Source of the DNA: Xenopus tropicalis
Taxonomy: Eukaryota; Chordata; Amphibia; Anura; Pipidae
DNA length: 64,000 nucleotides
Reading direction: 5' to 3'
NCBI RefSeq assembly: GCF_000004195.4
Contig: NC_030677.2
Location: 43,401,142 to 43,465,141 of the forward strand
Shown: one piece after another, positions 31,906 to 44,043 of the stretch
Layout: each line of letters starts with the position of its first letter
Position numbering within the stretch: the stretch's first letter is position 1
Notes under the pieces: model-generated
The model's input: only the letters and a program-made list of their open reading frames with translations
Told to the model about the DNA's origin: nothing
Database searches by the model: none
Program-made: the position numbers and the translations under genes

Positions 31906-34224
31906 CAAGTTGCAAGCGTTTATGGAAAGGAGTTACTCATCAGTTTGTTCTATATAGATCAGTAATGTTAAATGTGTAAGATGTATTCTAGCAATGCTGG
32001 AACTATTTACAAAAGGGACAACAGTCAGTTTAACTTAGTCAGAAGAAAATTCCTCCTCAGCTGTCCTTTCCTTGTTTATAGTGTTCCCATCAGTCCCCAT
32101 TATCTGGGGAAAGACCAAGTTTCAGTAACTGTAAAAATGTCCAGAACAGAGTCCTGTCTTAAGCTATTGGCTCAGGAAAGTCTCCATTGTTTGGCCCACC
32201 TGCCCCGTGGTTGTGCTGTAGATATTTGATAAAACTTTGTGGATGTGACCTTGAGTAGGTGCGGTCAAAGCAGGTAGAGGTCAATAAGCAGCCATACTCT
32301 TCTAGGTGTTGCTGGATATTATTCCTTTATTCTTTTGGTACCCGAAGGAATGGGGGGGGGGGGGGAGTGAGCTATTCTTTGGAAACATGGCTCATGCTCT
32401 TAAGCCCCAAATGAGACATACCCATTAGGCCAATGATGAATGAAGCCAAATGAACATTTTCATAATTATTATAATTTATACTATGTATTTATAAAGCACC
32501 AACTTATTCTGCAGTGCTGCAGTGCTCTACAATAAATGTCTGTATAAACTGAACACACAGAATTAACTTATAAAGCAACCAATAACCAATACAGGAGGTA
32601 AAGGGGGCCCTACCCAATTTAAAATTATCATTTTTCTACAATAGTTATAACTAATAGAGCAGAATATTAAAAGCTACCACAAACCCAACAACACAGAATC
32701 AGTTTGCTTAACTTGGTGTCAAGAAAAAATTCTTTCAATAATCCTGTTCCTCCTATTCCCCCCTCATAACCTGACTCTGTCCTTTATAGTCTATTTTAAA
32801 TATCTAAATTACATTCTGTCTCCTTTACAGCAGATATGGTTAATTCAATATCTGTGCAAAAGCATTCCTTCTGTAGATTCATATAAATAATGAGAAATAG
32901 CGAATATCTGAAATTCTTCTGTTTTGCATATTTCCATGATACACTTAAATAGAAATGCTTTTGCCTGTCCTCTGTAGCCTGCTTTTTCTCTCCTGGCAAC
33001 CAGCAGTGTAGGTTTCACAACTGATAATTATGTTTAGGGTAATGTTATCATCACAGTTGGAATTCATTACATATTTTCCATTGAGCACTAGGTACAGCAG
33101 ATGTGGAATTCAGTTTGTACGGCTAATATATGTGAGATATATATGTATGAGTATTATGGGTGGTAATTCTTTGTGACAGAACAATATTTATATGTAGTTA
33201 TTGTTCTCTATTGTTCATTGTCTTGGAATTGTGTTTTTCTTGTGTATATATTAAGCGTGTGCACATACTGTATTCACTCTGTTTTTCCAGCACATGTGGC
33301 GCCTCTAAAGTGACCCAGTGCACTTAAAATTCCTCATTCTTTCCAAGTCACTTCAGCTCCTATTATTCTGATTTCTTCTTCTTGGTGGATTCAAACTTTC
33401 CTTTGTTAAAGATTTCCTGTTTCTCTTTTTTTTCTTTCTTTTTAAGTCCATTATGTTCTCTGAACATCAGTCTTTTAGATTTTGTTAGTTGCTTTAGGAT
33501 CCTACATTCCAGGAATATGTAAATGAAATAGTACTTCAATTTAGTTCTCAGTGTACTTTTGCTAGGGAAAAAAAAAACATTCAATTCAATTCCATTCATC
33601 TCATGAATAAATCTGTTGGGAAAATGGCGGTGTCATCAATCATTTTACAAGTTGATATGAGGAGAATGGAGGTTTCAGTAAAAAAAAACACACAGAACCG
33701 TTTTGCTAAGCTACGAGAAAAAGGGTTTTAGAGAATACGGATCTTCCTTACTTGATCCATGTCATCATTTATTATTCTGCTTGTTTCAGTCGACATCAAA
33801 TCCAGAACCCTGTATTTGGCCACAGAACTGTTAGGTGTAATATATCAAGGCCTCATCAGATCTCAGCTCAGCTTTTGTTCTTTATCTTCTCTTCTTTAAG
33901 GTTTAACCTCTCAGTCACCAGCTAACATCACACACAAATTATTAGTGGTCTGTATAAATGTGGATATTTTTGGTTGTTAATGCTTGTCATTAATGATGTA
34001 AACATGACCATGGTTAACAAGTCGTTTACAACCACTAGTGCAGTTGTGGGGTTGATAAATTGGCAACAGTCTGTTACATTAAAAGTCGCATTCATTAAAG
34101 GTGCTTGTGGCTAAAGGTTCTCCTTGCACCTTACTCCTCCTGCCTTCTGTTCCAAATTTAGGGTAGGGGTGCCTATTGACACAGAGGAACCCTGGAGCAA
34201 AGGTGGCGGTAACTCCTGGGTTCC
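31906..34224. other. Mostly unique stretch, no gene recognised
   Basis: It holds a 14-base G run at about 32353 and a short SINE/LINE tail (32470-32545). Otherwise no recognisable repeat end or coding frame. Confidence 0.45.
32470..32545 (+). repeat. LINE/SINE tail fragment
   Basis: ATTTATAAAGCACCAACTTA, TTCTGCAGTGCTGCAGTGC and TCTACAATAAATG resemble the common vertebrate tail TTATAAAGCGCCAACATATT..CAGCGCTGTACAATAAA. Confidence 0.5.
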
Positions 34225-34464
34225 CAGTGTGCCGCATGACTTTTTTGTACGCTTGCGCGAAAAAATCGGAAAGGTTTTCCCGCTGTTTACCATTGTTTGG
34301 TACGAAAATTTAGTGACTTTCAGATCGCCAATACGATATTATCATGACTAATACAATTTTTTTCGTAAGCATTTTCGGGATATTTGCGATCTTCAGAAAT
34401 TTTGGTATCTAATCCGAATTTATCCCTTTCGGGATTCAAACTGGTGATTTCATGAATCTGCCCC
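34225..34464. repeat. Harbinger-like MITE
   Basis: It ends TTCATGAATCTGCCCC followed by TAA. The body, TACGCTTGCGCGAAAAAATC then TTCAGATCGCCAATACGATA and TTTTTTTCGTAAGCATTTTC, is close to the copy at 31.1-31.35 kb. The left end is not clearly defined. Confidence 0.65.
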
Positions 34465-34799
34465 TAATACTTCTAAATAAACCAGTAAAACCTTAGTTGC
34501 AGGACTGAAATCTATCTCTATGATTAAACAAAGACAGCTCTTATCAGGACTTAATCAGAATTGTATTCAGTTATTGGTTTACTTTTAAAAATATACACTG
34601 GTTGCAAAAATATTCACATTTGCCCTTATAGCATACCCCCCAACTGTCCCGCTTTTCGCGGGACAGTCCCGGTTTTTACAGTGTGTCCCGCTGTCCCAGA
34701 TTGTTCAATGAATGTCCCGCATTACGGAAATGCAGAACATTCATTAAATTATCCAGGCCAGCGGGACGCGCTGGCAACAGCGGATCGCTCGGGCTCCTT

Positions 34800-34969
34800 C
34801 TTCTTGGGCTCCCGCTCCTTATTCGGCTCCTCGTACGGCGGCGACAGGTCCTTTTATAAGGTTGCGCCCGTGCGTACGTGTGACGTCACACGTACGCACT
34901 GGCGCAACCTTATAAAAGGTCCTGTCGCCGCCGTACGAGGAGCCGAATAAGGAGCGGGAGCCCAAGAAG
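34800..34969. repeat. 170-bp near-perfect palindrome
   Basis: Two 85-bp arms meet without a spacer between 34884 and 34885. Pairing checked outward fails first at 34799/34970; inside, one mismatch was seen (C at 34869 opposite C's non-partner T at 34900). The same protein-like string appears on both strands because of this symmetry. Confidence 0.93.
34851..34918. promoter_or_regulatory. Mirror-image promoter-like core: TATA, CRE, TATA
   Basis: TATAAAAG lies at 34911-34918 on the plus strand and, by symmetry, at 34851-34858 on the minus strand. A perfect CRE (TGACGTCA) sits exactly at the centre, 34881-34888. Each TATA box points away from the shared CRE. Function is inference only. Confidence 0.4.
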
Positions 34970-35030
34970 TCTATGGGGGCCGCAATTGGGGCCGCTATGT
35001 ATGAGGTACTCACTATGGGGGCAATTGGGG

Positions 35031-35540
35031 GGGTACTGTGTATGGGGGCACTGTATGGGGGCACTGTGTATGGGGGGGCTCTGTGTATGGGGGGGCTGTG
35101 TGTATGGGGGGCTCTGTGTATGGGGGGGCTGTGTGTATGGGGGGCTCTGTGTAAGGAGGGCTACTGTGTATGGGGGGCACTGTGTATGGGGGGACACTGT
35201 GTAAGGAGGGCTACTGTGTATGGGGGGCACTGTGTATGGGGGGACACTGTGTAAGGAGGGCTACTGTGTATGGGGGGGGCACTGTGTATGAAGGGCTACT
35301 GTGTATGGGGGGGCAGTGTGTATGGGGGGGTACTGTGTATGGGGGGGCACTGTGTATGGGGGGGCACTGTGTATGGGGGGCACTGTATGGGGGGACACTG
35401 TGTAAGGAGGGCTACTGTGTATTGGGGGCACTGTATGGGGGGGCACTGTGTAAGGAGGGCTACTGTGTATGGGGGCACTGTGTATGGGGGGCACTTTCTA
35501 TGGGGGCATTGTGTATGGAGGGTACTTTCTATGGGGTGCT
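35031..35540 (+). repeat. G-rich minisatellite, units of about 14-20 bp
   Basis: Variants of ACTGTGTATGGGGGGGC repeat about 30 times, with interspersed GTAAGGAGGGCTACTGTGTA units. Runs of five to seven G occur every unit on the plus strand, a composition with G-quadruplex potential. Confidence 0.95.
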
Positions 35541-35652
35541 GTCTATTGGGCCATCGTGGGCACTATTTTAACTATTTTAAAAATGGGGTGTGGCAATTGG
35601 GGCATGGCCACAACGTGGGCGTGGCCAAAATTCAAATGTTGGGAGGTATGCT

Positions 35653-36675
35653 TATAGTAATATTTATTTTAGAAAGATTTTATGAAAATGTTTGGTAATT
35701 AAAAAAATGTATGTATATGTTTACTAAAATACTTTATCATATAAGATTGCAACTTAAATGTGACACTGTTTATTTGCATCTTATATGTTGAAAGATATTC
35801 CATATATTATCAAACCATTGCACCTCAAAGCATCAGTCTATTTACTGTAGGAATTCTTCTGAGATAATAAAATGCCTTTTAAAAAGTACTATTTTTTTTT
35901 CTATGACAAATAATAACATGTGTAGTGATCTGGCCCCCATTTGAAGGAGTTGTAACAGCAGGTTACCTGTTATCAGGTCTCAGTGTGAGTGTCATTAAGG
36001 TAAGGACCTGGGGAAAGTGACCATTTGCTTTTCTAGATACACCCGAAGGTAATAAGGGACGAATTAGGATGTAAAGCTATTTGCTGTCCTAGATATTCTT
36101 TGCAGTGTTCCTGAATGACTGATTTTTTTTCTTCTGTCTGTAACTTGTTATGAGATAAGGTGGGCCCTGAAGGGGACAACAGCTGAAAAGGTCTGGCAGT
36201 CACAGCCCTGTGCGCATAGAGTAGAGTCCCGGACTTCTCAATTAATACAGATTAACTGTAATGGTCACATTTCATTTCAGCACAATATCCAAGTGAATAG
36301 GGCTTGTCTTGTTCATATAGCATGGAATCTTTACACAAAAAGAATGCATTAAAGAGATGTCTAACATGATATTCAGGTCAATAAGCATTCATGTTCAGTC
36401 CAACTGGCCAGTCCTGCCCTCTCATTGCTTAGGGCCCCATCATGGGGGTGGGGCTTTCCTCAAACTTTGAAAATCCCTGCTGTAAGTTATACTTCATGTG
36501 AACTTCCTTGTCTTAATCCATCTAAATATAACTCTCATTCTTAAGAGATATGGATTTCTCAGTGTTGTCACAGTGATAATGAGTGTATCAGACTATGCAT
36601 ATACCATCTATTATTTTACAAAAGGAAAAAGTATGACCATAAAGATGTCCCTCCCCTTCTTGGATGTCCAAGACA
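35653..36675. other. Non-coding stretch, no gene recognised
   Basis: Unique-looking sequence without credible frames. Confidence 0.45.
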
Positions 36676-37003
36676 AAGGGGAAGATTTACTAATCCACGA
36701 ATCCATATCCCGAAAGGGAAAAAATCGTATTGGAATTGAAAATTTTGCGACTTTTTCATCACCGTCGCGATTTTTTCATATTTTGCGCGACTATTTCGTC
36801 GCCGTCGCAACTTTTTTGTATTGAACGATCGTGAATGGTGGAAAAACCTTTCCGATTTTGCATGATTTTGGAAGCCTTCCATAGGAATAAATGGCACTGT
36901 GCAGCTCCAACCTGGCCCAAGGAAAGTCATGATACCGAAGCTTGAATGAATCCGAAACTTTCGTACTCGTTGCGACAATACGATTTTTTTGCGACGGCGC
37001 CGG
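36676..37003. repeat. Harbinger-like MITE with single internal 52-bp-type block
   Basis: It starts GGGGAAGATTTACTAATCC. The body has TTTTTCATCACCGTCGCG and a central ATTTTGGAAGCCTTCCATAG, AATAAATGGCACTGTGCAGC, TCCAACCTGGCCCAAGGAAA. That is one copy, reverse-oriented, of the unit that is tandemly amplified in the element at 42.4-43.4 kb. The right end is lost near GACGGCGCCGG. Confidence 0.7.
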
Positions 37004-38169
37004 TACAGGATCATAATACAGGAGCAGGAAATAACAGGAAAGTCAATGTCTTTGGTAAGTAAGAATGGAAGGCTTTATGGGAAAATAGCTTGTTTAACAG
37101 GTAAAGGTTGCTTTGATTCTGCAACTGGCACTTTGCTTGGAGAGCAATGGGACAACATTGTGCATGCTTGGCGACAGCCTCAAAGCTTTGGCCTCCTTTC
37201 CATCACTGGCTTCTTCTCCAGGTTTGAGCAGTCAAATTCCATTGTTTCCTATGGGCTAAAACCTTCATCTTTCAATTTTACAGCTAAAAGTGATTTATAA
37301 AGTAACAGAAGCAGTGGACTCTGCCAACTATGGAGACCCAGTTAAAACAAATTGCTCATCTATATAGATCACTTGACCACACCTCTTTTTTGTCTACATC
37401 TGTGCAGTTGATGATGGCCCCTGTGGCTCCATAAAGTAGAGTTAGTCCTGTGCCAACTGGTCAGAGTTACATTAGCAGCTTAATGCTGTTAGATGGCCAG
37501 AGAATGTATCCATGTAACAAGCGCTGGTGATTTACACCAATTAGTCCATTTGAGTGTCTTAGCAGTAGCGGCTGCATTTCCCACCCTAGGCTTATACTCG
37601 AGTCAATAAGTTTTTTCCAGTAAAATTAGGTACCTCGGCTTATATTGGATCGGCTTATACTCGAGTACATATGGTAAAATGATAAAATTATCAAACTGCA
37701 CAGGGTTACCTGGTAAGGGGGATCAAACTCCCAAGGGAGAAAAAAATCCCTTAAGTCAGTAAACAATTGCACTACTGGGTTATAATATGCATGGAATGCT
37801 GGATTATATACTGGAATCCTAAACCACTATAACTCAGATATCATCTTAAAAAGTGGCTAAAACATCCTGCCATCAATATGTGAAATCACACCAAATCAAA
37901 CCCACACACATTCCATACAGTGACCCAATACCCCGCTCACCAGTAATGAGTCTCAGTGCCCCTCATGCAAACAACTCCCCAGTGCCTAGTACTTACAAAG
38001 AAAGCTCCCCATCAGGTAAATAATAAAAAAGAGAGACCCTGCCTGATTTAAAACTAAAAAGCGCCAACACGCGTTTCACCCCTTACATTGGGGTTTTATG
38101 CATATACAGTGTAGGTTAATAATCATACATTCTCATGCAATATCCTTTATTAGACAGCTATTGAATTTT
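37004..38169. other. Non-coding stretch with small repeat fragments
   Basis: Unique-looking except for the fragment at 37595-37672 and a CCAACACGCGTTTCACCCCT block at 38062 that belongs to a common vertebrate repeat of uncertain class. Confidence 0.4.
37595..37672. repeat. CGGCTTATACTCGAGT repeat fragment
   Basis: GGCTTATACTCGAGTCAATA and CGGCTTATACTCGAGTACAT flank TCGGCTTATATTGGAT. This matches a widely distributed animal MITE-like repeat; class uncertain. Confidence 0.55.
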
Positions 38170-38293
38170 GAATTTTAATTGTGCATAGCACATTTTTAAG
38201 ACCTTCTTAAAGCTGGAATATTTTTATGGCGCAAATATAATGACCTTCATTACCATTACTACAAGCGTTATGTGTTATGCACAATTAAAATTC
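38170..38293. repeat. 24-bp inverted repeat, probable MITE core
   Basis: The arm at 38170-38193 (GAATTTTAATTGTGCATAGC plus ACAT) pairs with 38270-38293 with one mismatch, separated by 76 bases. Confidence 0.6.
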
Positions 38294-38939
38294 CCAATTT
38301 AATAACAAGTTTTATTACATACACTATGCGCTTGTGCAAATGGATAGGACGCTAAATACTTCACACAAAGAAAAATGATCATCTTGAATTACACATATTT
38401 TTTCCATTTAAAACTTTGATCGCAGTGTTGTCTGTTTTCAAGGTGGTGCAATTTAGATACCAACCAGTAATGTTAGGTTGCATTATCTGATCCTTGCCTT
38501 TGGTTTCATGCTCCATCTCAGTGAAGAAGAATCAAAGCTTTATCCTGTTTATATGAAATGTTTGCTAAATTGGGGCTGAGTGCAGTTTGTGTTCCTGCGC
38601 CATTATTACTGCACTTAACTAGAAGTGCTTGCGGATATAAATTGCATTCAAAACCAACAGAAAATGACTAAATCTGCTATTACTACTGTTTCAAGCACAT
38701 GATGATTTTTTTGAAAATGTCTCTTCTGTTCTTGTTGAAGAAACATCGTTTTACAGAAAATTCCCATAAATGCAGATATGTGTTATTGTATCGAGATTTG
38801 ACAAAAGGTAAAATCTAACAAAGGGCGCTTCTGAGCTGCAATGCTGGGAAATGTGATGACAAGTATAGATTGTATAGAAACTGAAAGAGAATACACTACA
38901 TTATAGGTCATATTTAGAAGTCTATCAAACTTTGCCATT

Positions 38940-39387
38940 TTAAAGAGATAGTTATACATCTCAGTATTAACAAGAACGTGTCCCAATGACTACATAAAAC
39001 CTAGGGCTGCTTATTGTTTGTAATATATGTGCTCCCCACCTCCCCCCTGCCCACCCCCTAAAAACCTGTGTCAGTCTCCGGCATAGTTTGAGGTTGAATA
39101 ACTTCTTGGTTTTTGTTGTGCTGTGGAGGAGGGGCTATGTACTGGTAGGCTGGGGCACTGTTTACATTTGTCCTCCAGTCTATCAGAATATTGTCCCGCC
39201 CCCAAGTGTGCCATTACTTACGAAGCTGTTCAGCTTCAAGCCATGATGGAGCCCAACACAGGAAAATAAGAGGTAAGCTGAGGGAAGCAGGGGGCACATA
39301 CATTACAAACAAATAACAGTGCTGGGTTTAATGTAAGCATAGTGACACATCCCTGTTAATACCTGAAACATGTCACTATCCCTTTAA
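38940..39387. repeat. T2-type MITE with about 120-bp TIRs
   Basis: The left end is TTAAAGAGATAGTTATACA and the right end reverse-complements to TTAAAGGGATAGTGACATG, with TTAA at 38940-38943 and 39384-39387. The arms continue to match through GTATTAACA, GTGTCCCAATG/GTGTCACTATG, TTATTGTTTGTAATATATGT and the CCCC-rich block. Length is 448 bp. Confidence 0.85.
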
Positions 39388-42387
39388 GGACACACCATGA
39401 AAAATCATGCATATATAAATGAGTTAATTCAGGTCTGAGATAGTAGTAAATAATAACGTAAATTTCCAGTCTGACATTACAAGAAATACATACCTTCATA
39501 TGGCAATTAGCTCTTTGTAAAAGTTTATTTCCAAATTGTGTTGGCCAAGGTTGCAATCAAGGAGGGACAGCTAAGTGAGCTGTAGAGGTCCAGTAAAATG
39601 TAGTCTTTAGGGCCCTTTTATGCAGACATGGGGAAATAGTTAGGTCTGGATAGGCATACAAAAGGCTTGCTTCCCTGGACATGGGGAGGGGGGACCGTTT
39701 ATTTGTTTAAGGTCCCATGATTTTCCCTGGTGTTTATTCCCACATAATGAGCTTTCTAAATATGCCAACATTTTTTAAACAACATTTTTGGAGTTAAATG
39801 CTGTCACATAATGCCCTGGATGGGCATAATACCCTGGATGGCTGCACTTTTTAGCAGTGCCAGCTCGTGGGCTAAGGTTGCGTAACACATTGGCACTTTA
39901 CAGTGAATATCACTTTATTTTTCCTTTACTTCTTCTTCTACATCCTATTCCAAAAGTGTAACTGAAACAATTTTTACCAAAGTAAAAAATCACAGGAATA
40001 AAAGTAGTAAGAAAGTCAAAATACATGTAGTAATGTGGAAACCTAGAGGCCAAATCGCACAAACCTAGAGGGCAAATCTATTCCTGAATTTTTAAACAGT
40101 TTTTAACCACAGGCTATAGAAATATTATTTGATAGGCCAAAATGAGGCAAAGATGTTATTGCTCACATCTTTGCTAGGTAAGATCCAATCTAGTCCTGTT
40201 ATTCAGTCGCTGAATACAAAAACTACATGAAATTATATATATTATAAATATGAAATTAAGAATACTGAGAGTTGAAATGATAATGAAATGCATGCTGGCA
40301 ACATGCTCACATACTCAGTTTAATATCTGACAGATGTCCAGCTAATATATGTCAAAAAGTCAGAGGTTTATTAGTCTGTACATTTCATCATTCTATAAAA
40401 GCTACTGAGTGAAGCTGAAATGTAATGTTTCTTGATAATGTGTCTAGTGGATTTCTGTATATTTTTCTTTCGAATTACTAACTTGGGTTCTTCCAACTAT
40501 TTTTTTTAAATGACTTTCACATCTAGATAGCAGTTATTTACATCATGAACTGTTTTACAGAGATTGTGTATTCAGTGCTTTCCTGAGTGACAATTAAATG
40601 TAATTGTGCATAAACAAAGGTCAGTTACATCAGGAGCCCAATAAAATACCCGCATATTTTTGGACTGTGAAAAGAAAGCAGTGTACCAGAAGAAACCAAA
40701 TAAAGGAAAGAACATACAAACCCTGGCTGTAATTGAACCCAAGATCTCAGAGGTGTTGTAAGGCACTCTTTTTGATTTTTGCTGCCTGTTCTGACTATTT
40801 GCCTGACATTGATTACATTTTTTTGTTTTTCCTCATATGTACCTTGTTATTTGCTACCCAGATTTCTCAGTAGTTTCTCTATTGGTATCGCAGTACAAAG
40901 TTCCAGAGACCCAAAAGGACCTCAGGGAAGAGAGGTACTAGCGGGAGTCCTCCTGCTTAAAGAAGAGAATACCTGCAGTTGTCTCTTTAGGGTTCTGCCT
41001 CACTGTCAAGTTATTAGCAGCTAACCTGTATCGCATACAATTTCAGGAGTATTCTAAAAACTGATATTATTTCCATCCCATATATCTTTGCAAAATTATT
41101 TAATATTTATTTCATTGTGCAAATACTTGATGAAACTGGGCAATTTGCTTTCAGAAAAGCAACAGTCCCAGGATGTACAGACATCAAACCAACACAGTAA
41201 CACTACACTCTCACTGTTCAAAATGATCTTTTACTTATATAAAAGGGACTTTGGGATGGGCCTTTCATACATGTTGTATATTTAGTAGCTGTGTTAGTTG
41301 TTAGGTGTACAGTAGAGGATACATTTTATTGCCCCATTTTTTTGTTGTAGTTCGCTGAATGAATTTGTCATAGAGAAGGTCACACTCCTTTGCTATGGAC
41401 TTGTTTGATATGGGCACTTAGACTGTGCGCTCCTCTATCAGTCATTCTCACAGGCACTGGAGATAGTGTCAGGCCAATCCTCTTAAAAAATGAATGCTTG
41501 GAATCACAGTTTGAGTAAGCAGAGAGATGAGTTCCATTCTGTATCTGCTTTGTAGATTCATATCCTGCTTACTTGCCCCAACCATGAAAAAGTCTTTTAT
41601 AAGTATCATATATATTTGGTACCAAGCTTCACAATTCATACCTCTTGAATTAGTTTCAATGTCAGTAAGGTTCGGTTCCATATCAATCCAATTATACTTT
41701 CATGCTGGATTATTGGTAAGCTCATATGGAACATTAGGAAAGGAAGGTCATTCAACAATTTTTCTACCAAACTAAAGCACAAAATTGGCTTACCCCACAG
41801 GCAATACCTCATCATTTCATGTTCAATTTAAATGCCATTTATAACAAGGAAAAGCTTTATGGCTGACTTCTAGCAACAGAATATTTGCTGCTTAGAATGC
41901 ATAGAATTTTTTTTGGAGTATTTTTATAAAATTGTAGTCAGAAGAAAAAGTAAAACTTCTGTATTTATAGTATATAATACTATGTATTAACCAGATGTTT
42001 TCCATTTCAAGGCTTGTCCATTAGGAGAGGCTTTATTTTTGGTGATCTCTTACAATTGGATTTCTACTTTATGTTGAGTCTAGCAGAAATTAAAGGCTTA
42101 TCTTGCCAATGGAGCAGTAATTGCGAAATGTTTCAGCTTTGAAAGGTTTTTTTAAAGGCAAAAAAATTAAAACTTCTACTGAAAAGCTATTGCAAGGAGG
42201 CAGAAATATAGATCTAAATATAGATACGTTGCTGATAGCCCTTACTTGAATTGTTTAATGTATGGGCTGAACATACAGTGGTAGAACAGGGTAGGATTAT
42301 AGGGAAAGGGATTCATTTACATAGCATTTTTCTACAGTAGGACTCAAAGCGCTTTTACAGTAATCAAGGCAGGCATGATAGGCACGC
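39388..42387. other. Mostly unique stretch, no gene recognised
   Basis: Apart from the tail fragment at 40.64 kb, nothing is recognisable. The open frames at 40779-41024 and 41469-41775 lack recognisable domains or splice context. Confidence 0.45.
40635..40765. repeat. Conserved vertebrate LINE/SINE-type repeat fragment
   Basis: CATATTTTTGGACTGTGAAA, AGAAAGCAGTGTACCAGAAG, AAACC and GAACATACAAACCC, then CTGGCTGTAATTGAACCC, match the well-known vertebrate block (TTTTTGGACTGTGGGAGGAA ... AACATGCAAACTCC ... GATTCGAACCCA). Confidence 0.55.
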
Positions 42388-42390
42388 TAA

Positions 42391-43440
42391 GGGGCCCATT
42401 TACTTACTCACGAACCGGCCAAATGCGTCCGATTGCGTTTTTTCGTAATGATCGGTATTTGGCGATTTTTTCGGAAAATTATCGCGACTTTTTCGTTGCC
42501 ATCCGAATGTTGCGCAAAATCTGCCGATTTTTTTGTAGCGTTAAAACTTGCGTGAAAAGTCGCGCCTTTTTCGTAGCCATTCCGAAAGTTGCGCAAAATG
42601 TTGCGATTTTTTCGTAGCGTTCGGATTCATTCAAGCTTCAGTATGGTGACTTTTCTTGGGCCAGGTTGGAGCTGCAGGGTGCCATTGAGTCCTATGGGAG
42701 ACTTTCCTTGGGCCAGGTTGGAGCTGCAGAGTGCCATTGATTCCTATGGGAGACTTTACTTGGGTCGGGTTGGAGCTGCAGAGTGCCATTGAGCCCTATG
42801 GGAGACTTTCCTTGGGCCGGGTTGGAGCTGCAGAGTGCCATTGAGTCCTATGGGAGACTTTCCTTGGGCCAGGTTGGAGCTGCAGAGTGCCATTGAGCCC
42901 TATGGGAGACTTTCCTTGGGCCAGGTTGGAGCTGCAGAGTGCCATTGAGCCCTATGGGAGACTTTCCTTGGGCCAGGTTGGAGCTGCAGAGTGCCATTGA
43001 GCCCTATGGGAGACTTTCCTTGGGCCAGGTTGGAGCTGCAGAGTGCCATTGAGCCCTATGGGAGACTTTCCTTGGGCCAGGTTGGAGCTGCAGAGTGCCA
43101 TTGAGCCCTATGGGAGTCTTTCCTTGGGCCAGGTTGGAGCTGCAGGGTGCCATTGAGTCCTATGGGAGGCTTCCAAAATCATGCTAAGTCTGAAAGTTTC
43201 GGCCGCCGCTTACGAGCGCTCAATACGAAAAAGTCGCGACAAGATACGAGCGAATCGTAATGGCTACGAAAAACTCGCGTTTTTTCGCGCAAATCGTATT
43301 GGTAACGAAAAAGTCGCAACAATTTCCTAAAAGTCGTAAAGGTGCCAAAAAAATCGCAAAAAATACGAAAAAGTCGCAAAATGTTCATTTTCCAATCGGA
43401 ATTTTTCGGATTCGAATTCGTGTCTTAGTAAATCAGCCCC
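42391..43440. repeat. Harbinger-like palindromic MITE carrying a minisatellite
   Basis: GGGGCCCATTTACTTACTCAC at the left mirrors CTTAGTAAATCAGCCCC at the right. TAA precedes the left end and TAG follows the right, compatible with a TWA target that has mutated. The arms are rich in CGATTTTTTCG / CGAAAAAGTCG motifs. About 520 bp of tandem repeat fills the centre. Confidence 0.8.
42652..43175. repeat. 52-bp minisatellite, ten copies
   Basis: CCAGGTTGGAGCTGCAG-type starts recur at 42661, 42713, 42765, 42817, 42869, 42921, 42973, 43025, 43077 and 43129, an exact 52-bp period. Copies differ by only a few bases (GAGTCC/GAGCCC, CCAGG/TCGGG). The unit corresponds to the single central block of the related MITE at 36.9 kb. 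Confidence 0.97.
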
Positions 43441-43469
43441 TAGGTATTGTCAGGGCAGAATAACTAAAA

Positions 43470-43857
43470 CTCTAACTTTTCTAATTTTTTTCTTTTTAAA
43501 AATTTGAATAAACTTATTTCCATGTATGTCTGAACTGAAGATGTATGCGCAGCAGAATGTCTCAGAAATAGCGTAATTTCGGCTTGTTTGAATTGTTGCA
43601 CTAAAACCCATTGTCAAAAATGCGAAAACCTCTAAAGCTTAGAAGCAAAGAAGGATCCTCCGGGGAATGGAAGGGACATCTGCCATTGACCTCTACATAA
43701 CTTTGACAAATTTTAGCTGGCAAATTGTCAGATTTGGATTTTTAGCAGGTTTGTAGCAAACTAGATTGCAAAAAATCTCTACTTTTATCTGCAACTTTTA
43801 TCACTAACAAATCTGAATTGAAAAATAATAAAAATCCAATGTTAGTAAATGGCCCCC
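43470..43857. repeat. GGGGGCCATTTACTAAC-family MITE, copy 1
   Basis: It ends TTAGTAAATGGCCCCC followed by TTA. Body blocks TTTTTAAAAATTTGAATAAA, AAAACCTCTAAAGCTTAGAA, GCCATTGACCTCTACATAA and AATTTTAGCTGGCAAATTGT match copy 2 at 54.3-54.7 kb throughout. The left terminus is not a clean inverted copy. Confidence 0.7.
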
Positions 43858-44043
43858 TTAGTCACAGTTTGCCCCTCATATAGGGAAAGATATGCTGCAG
43901 CTCCTTATCAGGTCAACTGAGCTGCTGTCAGCTAAGGAATGCTGTAATGGGCCTGCCGCCCACATGTTCATAATGCCAAGATGTATCCATTCACCTGAAC
44001 AGCCCAGGCACACAGCCAGCAGAGCCAGCAGATATGGTTAGGT

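Larger units (their letters stand above)
34630..35652. repeat. Composite element with GCATACC ends, central palindrome and G-rich minisatellite
   Basis: The left end GCATACCCCCCAACTGTCCC and right end GTTGGGAGGTATGC are inverted. A small hairpin CCCGCTTTTCGCGGG (34648 onward) follows the left end. The body then carries a 170-bp palindrome and a G-rich tandem repeat, and ends with GGCGTGGCCAAAATTC. All open frames here, including the Gly/Tyr/Cys-rich ones at 34973-35698, are repeat artefacts. Confidence 0.7.

Noticed and set aside
34561..34950. 129-codon frame and its minus-strand twin sharing a long C-terminal string
   Set aside because: The shared string is the palindrome read from both strands, not a conserved protein.
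34973..35698. Overlapping open frames of 70-142 codons on both strands, rich in Gly, Cys, Tyr or Pro, His, Thr
   Set aside because: They follow the minisatellite unit in successive frames and vanish outside it; they are repeat translations.
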